Shown piece by piece: positions 7,786 to 16,468 of a stretch of 64,000 nt of DNA. The translations under genes and the position numbers were made by a program. The stretch spans positions 62,001 through 126,000 of IMG/VR virus record IMGVR_UViG_3300017727_001923; one strand, given 5' to 3'. How positions within the stretch are numbered: the first letter of the stretch is position 1; every line of letters begins with the position of its first letter. Below the pieces are notes generated by a model. The model was not told where the DNA came from. It ran no database searches and worked only from the letters and a program-made list of their open reading frames with translations. The DNA is from a virus.

Positions 7786-8747
7786 TGAAAATAGATAGAG
7801 CAGTAATTGAAATTAACGGTGGGTGTAACTACTCATGTACTATGTGTCCACAGGATATGCGTACTGGTGGAAGACACAAAGACTTTCTCAAGAAGATGGG
7901 ACTAGAAGAGTTTGAGAAGAATGTCGCAGATTGCGCCCAACACGGACTAAGAGTAGTCAATCTAGAAGGTAGTGGAGAACCCACACTGAATAGAAATCTA
8001 CCTGAATACATTAAGATTGTAAAGAAGTATGGAGCGAAGTGTTTCATGTTCTCTAATGGATTCCGTATGCACGGTAAGTTCATGGAAGATTGTGTTGATG
8101 CGGGACTAGACTTCTATCGATTCTCTTTTATTGGATATAGTCCTGAGAAGTATGATGAATGGATGAACAATATTATTGGAGGAAACTTTAATCATATTGT
8201 AAAAAACATACGTGAAATGAAAGCATATGTAGATAAGACTGGTTCAGATTGTTCTGTTGCAACCTATCATCTTATTACTGATAATGACAATTTAGACTTT
8301 GAACTGAATGCATATAAGAAGTTAGTGAATGACCTTGGGGTAAAGACTGAGATATGGAAGATGCATAACTGGTCTGGTGTCTATGACCCTAAACAGAATA
8401 CACGTAGTGGTGAAGAAAAAACATGTGGTAGACCGTTTAGTCCTGACGTTGTTATACGTGCTGGCGGTTCTGGTGGGAAAAGAGGTGGTGTCGCACCTTG
8501 TTGTCAAGTATTAGGACAAGATGAGAAAGCAGTCCTTGGACATACAAGTGAGAATACTATTGAAGAGATATGGAACGGGCCAGAGTATACCAAGTTACGT
8601 GAAGACCACACAAATAAAACATATCCTGACTATTGTAAAACATGCGACTTCCTATTAGATGACCCTGAAGTATTAGTTTATACTAATCATGAACGTGACT
8701 TGATGAAGATGCATGGAACTGAGTTTGACTTAAATGATTTCAGATAA
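7785..8747 (+). CDS. Radical SAM enzyme with SPASM-like C-terminus
   Basis: 320 residues. The radical SAM cluster motif Cx3Cx2C (CNYSCTMC) sits at Cys14, Cys18 and Cys21, followed by a TIM-barrel-length region and the GSGEPTLN motif typical of the SAM-binding strand. The C-terminal third has further Cys (CGRPF, PCC, CKTCDF) and the HTSENTIEEIWNGP segment, marking a SPASM/twitch domain that binds an auxiliary Fe-S cluster. SPASM enzymes modify peptides, sugars or proteins. Here the substrate is unknown, though the neighbours suggest a carbohydrate. GTG start overlaps the preceding stop. Confidence 0.88.
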   Translation: MKIDRAVIEINGGCNYSCTMCPQDMRTGGRHKDFLKKMGLEEFEKNVADCAQHGLRVVNLEGSGEPTLNRNLPEYIKIVKKYGAKCFMFSNGFRMHGKFMEDCVDAGLDFYRFSFIGYSPEKYDEWMNNIIGGNFNHIVKNIREMKAYVDKTGSDCSVATYHLITDNDNLDFELNAYKKLVNDLGVKTEIWKMHNWSGVYDPKQNTRSGEEKTCGRPFSPDVVIRAGGSGGKRGGVAPCCQVLGQDEKAVLGHTSENTIEEIWNGPEYTKLREDHTNKTYPDYCKTCDFLLDDPEVLVYTNHERDLMKMHGTEFDLNDFR

Positions 8748-9330
8748 TTTATGGATGATACAGATACCTGACCATAGGGTATCTCAACATTACGCAAATT
8801 TGTGTATCCCAACTTGGGACTGTAATGTTAATCTATTTAATGCATATACTCCAAATCATATGCCAGACTATCTTGACTTCAATTTGATGTGGGGAGATAG
8901 ACCTTTTAGTGAGAGTGAGAAAGCAGGATTCTATAGTCACCTAGAACTATGGAAAAAATGTTTTGAAGAAGACAAACCTATCGCAATCATCGAACACGAT
9001 GTTGCACAACGTAAAAAGGATATGCCAATTATAGGTGATTTCTTTGCGTTTGCAGACTTTATTGATGAGGATGACTGGAAAAATTATTCTACCCGATTCA
9101 AGGGTCACCCTTACTGGGGAACAGAAGAACCATTGTGTCCTGTAACTCATGCATACTATATGACACCCGATGTTGCGGAGTCTATGTTCTATACAATATC
9201 AGAACAACAAATCAATAAGTTTGTGGACGATTACATGTGGGAGTTTATGGGTAAAGATAAAAGTAAAATAATGCGATACTCTAGACCTATATACACTGAC
9301 TACATTGGAGGAACAATGGTTCATGAATAG
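8734..9330 (+). CDS. Glycosyltransferase, GT25-like
   Basis: 198 residues. Two motifs match family 25 (LPS-type) glycosyltransferases: a helix with GFYSHLELWKKC (around residues 63-74) and a strand PIAIIEHDV (about 82-90), where the acidic triad binds metal and donor. The same two motifs recur in the genes at 17202 and 18097, so the phage carries at least three relatives. It overlaps the radical SAM gene by 14 bases; a later ATG at 8752 is an alternative start. Confidence 0.6.
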   Translation: MISDNLWMIQIPDHRVSQHYANLCIPTWDCNVNLFNAYTPNHMPDYLDFNLMWGDRPFSESEKAGFYSHLELWKKCFEEDKPIAIIEHDVAQRKKDMPIIGDFFAFADFIDEDDWKNYSTRFKGHPYWGTEEPLCPVTHAYYMTPDVAESMFYTISEQQINKFVDDYMWEFMGKDKSKIMRYSRPIYTDYIGGTMVHE

Positions 9331-10114
9331 ATTGATATATCAAGTATCAGTTGGTAAACCATCCAAACTATATCAACACTGTATCCGAAGTGTACATGAT
9401 TACTGTGAACGACATGGTATCAAACACATTGTATTAACTCAACCTAAACTAAGAATCAAACCTGATATCTTTACCAGTGGACGTAGTGAAGAATCTTACA
9501 TGAAATATGGGGGATATCTTCCTATATTTGAAAAGGAGAACGCATTTGACTATCTCGATAGATTTGACCAAGTTGCGATTGTGGATGCCGATATATACAT
9601 CCGAGATGATGCACCCAATATATTTGATGATTTTGGTACTGACCACGCATTTGGGGCAGTAGCAGAACGTGAGATGGATATCCAACAATGGTATGGTGGT
9701 AAGATTCAAAACTATTCCGCCATGCAGTATCGACACCTACACGGTAGTGGACAGGGCGATTTCAAACCAAACGAATTAGGTTATGAGTTCTTTAACATGG
9801 GAATGATTCTCTTGAACTCCGAACTATTCAAACCATACCTTAAAGGACAAGACCCACACACCTTTTTGAATCGTATGGAATTTAAAGACTTTGTAGATGG
9901 TCTTGGTGCATACAAGTGGAGTACTGACCAGACCTTACTAAACTATTTCCTGAAGAAGTATAAGATACCTACCAAACATATGGATGGTAAGTGGAATGGA
10001 CTATTTGGTGCAATCAATAATATAGAAGATTGTAACTTTGTACATTTCTTTCTAAAGGATAAACTCCCCGATGGTGGAGAAAATGTTGACCAGTTAATGA
10101 ATCAAATCGTATAA
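9323..10114 (+). CDS. GT-A-fold glycosyltransferase with DxD
   Basis: 263 residues from ATG 9323, chosen because it overlaps the previous stop and is preceded by GGAGG; an upstream in-frame ATG also exists. The strand VAIVDADIYI puts the DxD motif at Asp88 and Asp90. A second conserved-looking segment EFFNMGMILLN and a late VHFF resemble the acceptor loop and metal-binding His of GT8-like enzymes. Similar in outline to the genes at 3398, 18737 and 63478. Substrate unknown. Confidence 0.72.
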   Translation: MNRLIYQVSVGKPSKLYQHCIRSVHDYCERHGIKHIVLTQPKLRIKPDIFTSGRSEESYMKYGGYLPIFEKENAFDYLDRFDQVAIVDADIYIRDDAPNIFDDFGTDHAFGAVAEREMDIQQWYGGKIQNYSAMQYRHLHGSGQGDFKPNELGYEFFNMGMILLNSELFKPYLKGQDPHTFLNRMEFKDFVDGLGAYKWSTDQTLLNYFLKKYKIPTKHMDGKWNGLFGAINNIEDCNFVHFFLKDKLPDGGENVDQLMNQIV

Positions 10115-10117
10115 ATA
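10110..10117 (+). promoter_or_regulatory. T4-type late promoter TATAAATA
   Basis: A perfect TATAAATA overlaps the stop codon of the upstream glycosyltransferase. Expected transcription start is about six bases later, giving a leader of roughly 47 bases to ATG 10170, which has an AGGAG site. It implies late expression of the diiron protein cluster. Confidence 0.6.
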
Positions 10118-10169
10118 CTATAGACAATACCGTCAAAACTTATATTAATAGAGTGATAGGAGAAACAAT

Positions 10170-10868
10170 ATGTTAACCCCACAAGAATTTGTGAAGAAAA
10201 TTCGCAACGAAAACCAACCACTATTTGAAGCATCCAAGATGAATACTAAGGCGTATTTTGAAGGTGACCTTCCTGAAGAGGAAATGGTTAATCATTTCAT
10301 TGGTCGTATGGTCAATGAACGTATGAACATGTCTGAGATTTGTGATGCAATCGCAAGGTCACCCGATGACGCAGACCCTAGAGAGTTAGAACTTCTAACT
10401 AAACAAGCAGCAGATGAAGCAAAACATTACCGTATGGTTCGAGAAGTAATTGAACACATCAAAGGTGAAGAGATTGATGTAGTCCATGCACTTGAATCAG
10501 AAAGAAAGGCAAACACCGCAAAAGGTGCTGCACTTCTAGAAAAATATGATGCACAAGAAGATGAGGCAGTCCTTGCCGCATACCAACTTGTTGCAGAAGG
10601 ACGTGCGGAAGCAGTCTGGAATCAGATGGCAGACACTATCGAAGATGACTTTATCTCTTCTCGTTATCGTGAGATTGCGAAAGACGAAGGTTTCCACAGT
10701 GCAATCGGTGGATACTCGTTACGTAAACTTGCTACAGACGAAAAGACTCAAAGTCGTGTCCAACGTGTTGTTGACGCAATGCGTAAAGACCTATTTGAAA
10801 TCTCTTGTAGAAACCAAGTTGAAGCACAAGGTTCGAGAGAACTTGTGAATGCAGCTTACGGTTGGTAG
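10170..10868 (+). CDS. Ferritin-like diiron protein, putative oxygenase or oxidase
   Basis: 232 residues, almost entirely helical. A complete carboxylate-bridged diiron ligand set is visible: Glu50, then Glu83-x-x-His86 (DEAKH), then Glu143, then Glu173-x-x-His176 (DEGFH), with 30-33 residue spacing as in four-helix ferritin-like enzymes. Its length is close to that of aldehyde-deformylating oxygenases and other small diiron oxygenases, but specific family markers were not recognised, so the substrate is open. It is the first gene after a late promoter and abuts a glutamine amidotransferase and a cupin, perhaps one pathway. Iron storage is less likely, as no 24-mer ferritin features are seen. 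Confidence 0.75.
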   Translation: MLTPQEFVKKIRNENQPLFEASKMNTKAYFEGDLPEEEMVNHFIGRMVNERMNMSEICDAIARSPDDADPRELELLTKQAADEAKHYRMVREVIEHIKGEEIDVVHALESERKANTAKGAALLEKYDAQEDEAVLAAYQLVAEGRAEAVWNQMADTIEDDFISSRYREIAKDEGFHSAIGGYSLRKLATDEKTQSRVQRVVDAMRKDLFEISCRNQVEAQGSRELVNAAYGW

Positions 10869-11420
10869 ATGAAAATAGGACTCACGCAAAGAGTCCTCAC
10901 GCACAATAAACAAGTACATGATTCCTTAGACCGTTGTTGGTATACATTTCTAAGGGGTCATGAACTTGTTCCTATCCCAAATCGTGAAGACTTGGATTAC
11001 GAATCCCTTGCAGAATCTCTAGACCTTCTCATAATTACAGGAGGAGGAAACGAGCGTCTTCGAATTACCACAGAAGTAAACATGGCAACAGAGATGTCAA
11101 CTCTGAGATTACCCATACTTGGTATATGTCATGGTGCATTTTTACTCACAGAGATTCTTGGTGGTAAAACAAGAACAGGTAAAGAGAATCACTATGATGT
11201 AGAACATATTGTACACAGTAAGTATGAACCTCATTTAGTTAATAGTTTTCACAATATTGCTATTGACAAATGCCCCCCAAATAGTGTACAATTATGTACA
11301 GATGCAGAAGGTGATTGTGAATCTTGGATAAAGGATAACATCTGTGCAATCGTGTGGCATCCTGAACGGATGATAATACCCTATATACCTACAGAGATTA
11401 TGAAGGCAACAGGACTATGA
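10869..11420 (+). CDS. Class I glutamine amidotransferase-like protein
   Basis: 183 residues with the class I triad: nucleophile Cys87 in LGICHGA, and His164/Glu166 in VWHPER near the C-terminus. This is the fold of GATase1 domains and of gamma-glutamyl-GABA hydrolases (PuuD-like); the GGGNERL stretch near residue 58 fits an oxyanion-strand region. It would release ammonia from glutamine for a partner or hydrolyse a gamma-glutamyl compound. The ATG directly follows the diiron gene's stop, and the gene overlaps the cupin gene by four bases, arguing for a shared pathway. Confidence 0.82.
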   Translation: MKIGLTQRVLTHNKQVHDSLDRCWYTFLRGHELVPIPNREDLDYESLAESLDLLIITGGGNERLRITTEVNMATEMSTLRLPILGICHGAFLLTEILGGKTRTGKENHYDVEHIVHSKYEPHLVNSFHNIAIDKCPPNSVQLCTDAEGDCESWIKDNICAIVWHPERMIIPYIPTEIMKATGL

Positions 11421-12100
11421 TTAAAATTATAAAAGAAGGTCAGACCCACCAAGTTCGTGATATATGGAGTTATGATATCACGTTTATTAAAGGTAGGTAC
11501 ACAAGTGACGATGGTTTTTCGGAATTCGTAGGAATGACTCACGGAACGAGTTACTTGATGGGTAAGAACGCTAGTATCAGTATAACTGATGGATTGTCAG
11601 TCAATGGTAAAGATTTTGCGGGACAAACAAGTAATAAGTTTACCGTATATGATGACTCCACATTTGCCCATATAAAATTCTATGGTCTGTCCATGAATGA
11701 TGAACGTATGTTTATACCTCATGGGAATTCAAAAGGTAATCTATCGTACATGGATGGTGGTACAAATACTACCGCAGTAAATCCAGGCAGACTAGGATTA
11801 CCTGTTATCAACTATGTCCATTTCCCCGCAGGGATGAAACAAACCCTACACACCCATCCAAGTCAACGTATTGCTCTTATCCTTTCTGGTAAAGGTGAGA
11901 TTGAACTTGACGATGGTGTAATGTTTCCTATCAAAGAAGGTGACTGTTGGGTGATGGAAAGAAATGTATTACACAACTTTATGTGTAATCAAGGTGAAGA
12001 TGTCACCCTATTCGTGTTCAGTCCTGACTCTGGTACAGGGCCGACAGATGAAATTAATCCATTGAAGGTGAGAACTTATGTCGGACAAACAAGAGTCTAA
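11417..12100 (+). CDS. Cupin-domain protein
   Basis: 227 residues. The C-terminal half holds a cupin barrel. Motif 1 is HTHPSQRIALILSGKGEIE (about residues 145-163), with the two metal-binding His. Motif 2 is EGDCWVMERNVLHNF (about 174-188), with the third His. The N-terminal half may be a second degenerate barrel. Cupins of this sort bind Fe, Mn or Zn and act as isomerases, dioxygenases or sugar-binding proteins. Its place after the diiron and amidotransferase genes suggests action on the same small molecule. Function not resolved. Confidence 0.75.
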   Translation: MIKIIKEGQTHQVRDIWSYDITFIKGRYTSDDGFSEFVGMTHGTSYLMGKNASISITDGLSVNGKDFAGQTSNKFTVYDDSTFAHIKFYGLSMNDERMFIPHGNSKGNLSYMDGGTNTTAVNPGRLGLPVINYVHFPAGMKQTLHTHPSQRIALILSGKGEIELDDGVMFPIKEGDCWVMERNVLHNFMCNQGEDVTLFVFSPDSGTGPTDEINPLKVRTYVGQTRV

Positions 12101-12716
12101 GAAACTAATCATAATTACAGGGCCGCAAGGTTCTGGAAATCATCTATTCAGTAAAGTTTTTGGTTTCCATCCCGCAGTAGAGGGTTGGAACTTTGGAGAT
12201 AAGTACTGGATACCATCTGACGAAGAACCCTTCGCAGAGTGTTGGGTTGACCCATCTAGAACAAAGAGTATGTTGACTCAACAATACATGGTTGCGAATG
12301 TCAGTGTACCGTTTGTCTTTGATGGTGTCAAACAAGTCCCTCAAATACAAGAAGTTGTTTATGAAGCAGAAGAAGCGGGATATGAAGTAAGCGTCTGTAT
12401 TGTGGTACGAGATGAGAACATTAATAGAATGCAACAATTTAGAGTCCGTAAGGAAATAACTTTACAGACTGCACTACAATACTATTATAATCTAGATGCA
12501 GAGACAGAGTTTCTCTCCGTTGAATCTCTATATCTATACAAAGCAAAATACTTGAAGTGGTTATCTAAGGTTCTTGACTTTCCTATTGCATGGTTTGATG
12601 AACGAATAGAAGATACTCTAAAAGACAATCAGAACGAGAAGTACGTGAAACGTGTAAAGAAACACTGGTTAGATGAACAGGTATGGAACGGAATAAAACC
12701 AAAAAATGAAAGATAA
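12078..12716 (+). CDS. P-loop sulfotransferase-like protein
   Basis: 212 residues. A glycine-rich loop near the N-terminus, IITGPQGSGNHLFSK (about residues 11-25), and a later strand CIVVRDENINR resemble the 5'-phosphosulfate and 3'-phosphate loops of PAPS-dependent sulfotransferases. A small-molecule kinase is an alternative, because the loop also resembles Walker A without the usual Lys-Thr. It overlaps the cupin by 23 bases, with an AAGGTGAG ribosome site inside the cupin gene. First of three sulfotransferase-like genes in a row. Confidence 0.5.
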   Translation: MSDKQESKKLIIITGPQGSGNHLFSKVFGFHPAVEGWNFGDKYWIPSDEEPFAECWVDPSRTKSMLTQQYMVANVSVPFVFDGVKQVPQIQEVVYEAEEAGYEVSVCIVVRDENINRMQQFRVRKEITLQTALQYYYNLDAETEFLSVESLYLYKAKYLKWLSKVLDFPIAWFDERIEDTLKDNQNEKYVKRVKKHWLDEQVWNGIKPKNER

Positions 12717-13284
12717 TTATTTATTAATGACAGGAGCGCCAGGCAGTAGATGGTCTGGAGTTGCAAATAACATTCACTCATCTAGTAGTTTTGACCAGAC
12801 TGATAACACAGAAGAGAGGTCATTCTCTCATCATAATGGATTAGTACATGGGGGTGCATACTTTGACCCTATGATGGAATTTGGATTACATAGAGGTGAA
12901 TGGGACAAACCTTTTTCTGGTAAAGGTATTAGACTAATAAAGTCACATACCTTATCTACATGTTTACATTACTTTGATAAGTTTCCTATTGTTATGGTAA
13001 TAAGAAATGATTATGAGTGTTGGACGTGGTGGAACGAGTGTGGTGGTTTTGATATTCCATATCCTAGTTATGAATGGTACAAGAATCAAGATAACATGTT
13101 CACACAGATACAATTACAAAATACTGCTATAATGTCATTCATATATAATAAGAAGGACAAAGTAATTAAATGTAAAGATAACTTTGAAGTACTTGATACT
13201 CTAGGATTAAATGCACACCCTAAAGATGTGCAGAGAGATGAATATAATAAAAAGGATGTGAGTGTATATGTCTACCAACCTTAA
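12706..13284 (+). CDS. Sulfotransferase-like protein
   Basis: 192 residues. The N-terminal loop MTGAPGSRWSGVA (residues 8-20) and the later segment RLIKSHTLS followed by PIVMVIRNDYECWTWW match the sulfotransferase pattern: phosphosulfate loop, a Lys-Ser-His catalytic region and an Arg-Asn phosphate-binding strand. The C-terminal part is short. It overlaps the previous gene by 11 bases. Substrate unknown, probably a glycan given the neighbours. Confidence 0.55.
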   Translation: MKDNYLLMTGAPGSRWSGVANNIHSSSSFDQTDNTEERSFSHHNGLVHGGAYFDPMMEFGLHRGEWDKPFSGKGIRLIKSHTLSTCLHYFDKFPIVMVIRNDYECWTWWNECGGFDIPYPSYEWYKNQDNMFTQIQLQNTAIMSFIYNKKDKVIKCKDNFEVLDTLGLNAHPKDVQRDEYNKKDVSVYVYQP

Positions 13285-13813
13285 TCCACATATGGATTTT
13301 TTAAAAGATTATTTCACTTACGATTGGCCAAGTTCACGCACTGCGGGACTTGATAGGTATTACTGGACGGGATTTAGATTAATTGAAGAAATCAAAGAAG
13401 AAGAATCAGTTCTGGATGTTGGTTGTGGTCTCAATCCTCTTAAGCGTCACATTACCAATCTTCATGGAATCGATATTACAAACATAGGTTCTGACGAACA
13501 GGTTGCAATAGAAGACTACCACACAGATAAGAAGTTTGATGTTGCATTTGCATTGGGTAGTATTAATTTTGGTGATTGGGAACTAATTCAACAACAGACT
13601 AAGTCAATGTGTAATGCATTGAAACAGAAGTCTCGTATCTATTGGAGATGTAATCCCGCACACCGTGACCATGGTAATGATAAGGTACAGGATGTACCTT
13701 TTTGGCACTGGTCACTAGATGACCACCTCTTGTTATCAAAACAAAACGGATTCCAAATAACAGAATTTATGCAAGACTTGAATCGTTATTATGTCAAGTG
13801 GGAAAGAGAATGA
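13268..13813 (+). CDS. Class I SAM-dependent methyltransferase
   Basis: 181 residues from ATG 13268; a GTG at 13262 is also possible. The SAM-binding motif I is SVLDVGCGLNP (about residues 50-60), followed by an acidic residue at the end of strand 2 (GIDI) and FDVAFALGS as motif post-II. This is a Methyltransf_11-like small-molecule or sugar methyltransferase. It overlaps the preceding sulfotransferase-like gene and the next one, in keeping with one transcript. Confidence 0.8.
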   Translation: MSTNLNPHMDFLKDYFTYDWPSSRTAGLDRYYWTGFRLIEEIKEEESVLDVGCGLNPLKRHITNLHGIDITNIGSDEQVAIEDYHTDKKFDVAFALGSINFGDWELIQQQTKSMCNALKQKSRIYWRCNPAHRDHGNDKVQDVPFWHWSLDDHLLLSKQNGFQITEFMQDLNRYYVKWERE

Positions 13814-14520
13814 AGATGTTTGTACACATCCCTAAAAATGGTGGGATGACAATAAGAAAGAATCATAAGATTCGTCAACAAGTGTTATTAGCAACACCTG
13901 ACAATCATAAGAACAGAGCATATACTCAAGGTCTTGAGGAAAAGATGTCACAAACAAAAGACCACCAAGGATATGAACATGCACGTTGGAGAGACTGGAA
14001 ACAAGATTTAAAAGACACACATAAAGCAGTTGCAATCGTTCGTAATCCGTGGGACAGAGTATGTTCTCGTTATATGTTCGCAAAGAAGGTAATGGAATAC
14101 GAAGGAACTCAACCAGAAAAATATGCAGACACTTCATCATTTGAGGCATTCCTAGAGGAACGTCACATATGGGGTGGACAAGAATACTTATGGCATCGTG
14201 CGATACGTGGATGGTATCCCGCATATGACCATGTATCAGATGAAGAGGGGAAAAACCGTTGTGACATCCTACGGTTTGAAAACTATAACGAAGATGTCAA
14301 ACTATATTTTGGATTGTTAGAGAATCCAGAAGCAAGAAATATTACTCGTGTACCTAATGACAAAGGTAAGACAGGATACGGTACTTCTTATAGGGATATA
14401 TACACTAAAGATACTATTCAGATAATTGCTGACTGGTATAAGAAAGACATTGACTATTGGGGATTCGATTTCGATAGTGGTGCAACGAGGAATTATTGGA
14501 ATGTTAAAACAACTATTTGA
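13810..14520 (+). CDS. Sulfotransferase (Sulfotransfer_2-like)
   Basis: 236 residues from ATG 13810, which overlaps the previous stop and has a purine-rich ribosome site. The opening MKMFVHIPKNGGMTIRKN is the classic FxHIPKxGGTS 5'-phosphosulfate-binding motif of carbohydrate sulfotransferases. AIVRNPWDRVCSRY (about residues 75-88) is the matching 3'-phosphate motif RNPxDRxxSxY. This is the clearest of the three sulfotransferases. It would transfer sulfate from PAPS to a sugar hydroxyl; PAPS must come from the host, as no synthesis gene is seen here. Confidence 0.85.
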   Translation: MKMFVHIPKNGGMTIRKNHKIRQQVLLATPDNHKNRAYTQGLEEKMSQTKDHQGYEHARWRDWKQDLKDTHKAVAIVRNPWDRVCSRYMFAKKVMEYEGTQPEKYADTSSFEAFLEERHIWGGQEYLWHRAIRGWYPAYDHVSDEEGKNRCDILRFENYNEDVKLYFGLLENPEARNITRVPNDKGKTGYGTSYRDIYTKDTIQIIADWYKKDIDYWGFDFDSGATRNYWNVKTTI

Positions 14521-15118
14521 CAAATACGATTGTGATAAGGGTACAGAGAAACACCATTATTATAAAGAATACGAACCCTACATGGAGTCTGTAAGAGAAG
14601 ACCCCATCAATCTATTGGAGATTGGAACATTTAAAGCAGCGTCTACTCGTGCATTTCATGAATATTTTCCTAATGGAACAATCTATACGATTGATATATT
14701 TGCAAGGACAAACCCAAAAGACCTAGACATCCTACACAAAGATAGAGTTGAATGGTTAAAGTGGGATTCTACTGACGCAGCACTTGGAAAGAAAATACGA
14801 GAAACTTGGGGTGATGTAAAGTTTGATTTTATTATTGACGATGGCGCTCATTGGCCAGAAGCAAATAGATTAACTTTTGAGAACTGTGTTTCTTTTATGA
14901 AAGAAGATGGAACATACTTTGTCGAAGATGTCTGGCCTATGGATAAAATGAGTCGTAGTGAATTAGACAACCCATGGTTATTAAGACAGTCTGAAAGATA
15001 TGATATGTTAAAACACATTAGGTTTATGAATCATTTAGATAGTTATAACACAACTCACTATGACCGCAGAAAAGAAACTAAATGCGGTGATACATATATA
15101 ATTGCAATAAAAAACTAG
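14501..15118 (+). CDS. Class I methyltransferase, macrocin-O-methyltransferase-like
   Basis: 205 residues from ATG 14501, taken because homologous proteins begin close to this KYDCDKG segment; a longer frame inside the upstream gene exists. Motif I is LLEIGTFKAAS (residues 38-48). A strand IYTIDIF, then DFIIDDGAHWP and GTYFVEDVW, follow the order in TylF/MycE-like sugar O-methyltransferases. It overlaps the sulfotransferase gene by 20 bases. A sugar hydroxyl is the likely acceptor by analogy. Confidence 0.75.
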   Translation: MLKQLFDKYDCDKGTEKHHYYKEYEPYMESVREDPINLLEIGTFKAASTRAFHEYFPNGTIYTIDIFARTNPKDLDILHKDRVEWLKWDSTDAALGKKIRETWGDVKFDFIIDDGAHWPEANRLTFENCVSFMKEDGTYFVEDVWPMDKMSRSELDNPWLLRQSERYDMLKHIRFMNHLDSYNTTHYDRRKETKCGDTYIIAIKN

Positions 15119-15130
15119 GATAGCAAGTGC

Positions 15131-16468
15131 ATGATAAAATTAGTTTTATTTGATTTAGACGGTGTTCTTGTAGACACCAAACAAATGCATTTTGATGCAT
15201 TGAATCAAGCATTGGAAAAGAATGATTACCTTCCAATAACTCTAAATGAACATCTTTTAAGATTCGATGGATTGACAACTGACCAGAAGTTGGATATTTT
15301 AGAAATCCCTGATAAAGATAAAAGAAAAATTCATACTCGTAAACAGGCATATACGTATATGACTCTGAATACGATTAAACCAAACCATGATATTATAGAG
15401 TTATTCGAACAACTTAGAGGTGAAGGATATAAGATTGGTGTATGTTCCAATGCAATTGAAAAGACCGTAGAGAATTGTTTAGAACAACTCATGTTAACTC
15501 CATGGTGTGACATTGTATTAAGTAGTTGGGATGTTGAAAACAACAAACCTCATCCAGAAATTTATTGGAAAGCAATGTCCAAGATGGGAGTCTATCCTGA
15601 TGAAACCGTGATAGTAGAAGATTCTCCGACAGGATTAACTTCTGCATATGGTTCTGGTGCAAATGTAATAAGAGTTGGTTCTCCCGCAGACACCAACGTT
15701 AAGTTACTTGATAGAATAAAAGAACCCCAAAATACAATACCTAAATGGGAAGATAAAGAACTCAATGTTCTTATTCCTATGGCGGGTGCGGGTAGTCGTT
15801 TTCAGAAGGCAGGATATACTTTTCCAAAACCATTGATTGATGTTAATGGTAAACCTATGATTCAACATGTAGTTGAAAATCTAGGTCTTGATGCAAACTA
15901 TATCTTTATTGTACAGAAGGAACACAGAGAAAAGTATAACTTAGATTCTATGTTAAATCTAATTGCACCTGACTGTACTATTGTAGAAGTAGATGGTATC
16001 ACTGAAGGTGCTGCATGTACAACACTACTTGCAAAACAGTATATTGATAATGACCAACAATTGTTTATTGCAAACTCAGACCAGTACGTAGAATGGAACT
16101 CTCTAGATTTCATGTATAAAATGCAATCAACCTCAGTAGATGGTGGTATTGTTACTTTCAAATCAACACACCCTAAGTGGAGTTATGCAAAGACAGATAA
16201 TTCTGGAAGAGTTTATAGAGTTGCAGAGAAAAATCCAATCAGTGATAACGCAACCGTAGGATTTTATTACTGGAAAAAGGGTAGTGATTATTGCGAATAC
16301 GCAGAGAAAATGATTGAAGATGATATTAGAGTTAACAACGAATTCTATGTTTGTCCTGTATTTAATGAAGCAATTAAAGATGGAAAACATATTGCAACAT
16401 TCACCGCATCACAAATGTGGGGTCTGGGAACACCAGAAGACCTAGAAAGATATCTATTGAGTTGGTAA
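15131..16468 (+). CDS. Fused HAD phosphatase and sugar-phosphate nucleotidyltransferase
   Basis: 445 residues with two domains. Residues 1-205 are a beta-phosphoglucomutase-like HAD phosphatase (FDLDGVLVDT with Asp8 and Asp10; VCSNA; VEDSPTGLTSA). Residues 211-445 are a nucleotidyltransferase: LIPMAGAGSRFQ at 212-223, FPKPLIDVNGKPMI at about 231-244, then ANSDQYV with the metal-binding Asp, and a final WGLGTPEDLERY. It would activate a sugar phosphate to an NDP-sugar, and the phosphatase half may finish or proofread the same precursor. It starts 12 bases after the methyltransferase, and the next gene starts at the following base. Confidence 0.88.
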   Translation: MIKLVLFDLDGVLVDTKQMHFDALNQALEKNDYLPITLNEHLLRFDGLTTDQKLDILEIPDKDKRKIHTRKQAYTYMTLNTIKPNHDIIELFEQLRGEGYKIGVCSNAIEKTVENCLEQLMLTPWCDIVLSSWDVENNKPHPEIYWKAMSKMGVYPDETVIVEDSPTGLTSAYGSGANVIRVGSPADTNVKLLDRIKEPQNTIPKWEDKELNVLIPMAGAGSRFQKAGYTFPKPLIDVNGKPMIQHVVENLGLDANYIFIVQKEHREKYNLDSMLNLIAPDCTIVEVDGITEGAACTTLLAKQYIDNDQQLFIANSDQYVEWNSLDFMYKMQSTSVDGGIVTFKSTHPKWSYAKTDNSGRVYRVAEKNPISDNATVGFYYWKKGSDYCEYAEKMIEDDIRVNNEFYVCPVFNEAIKDGKHIATFTASQMWGLGTPEDLERYLLSW

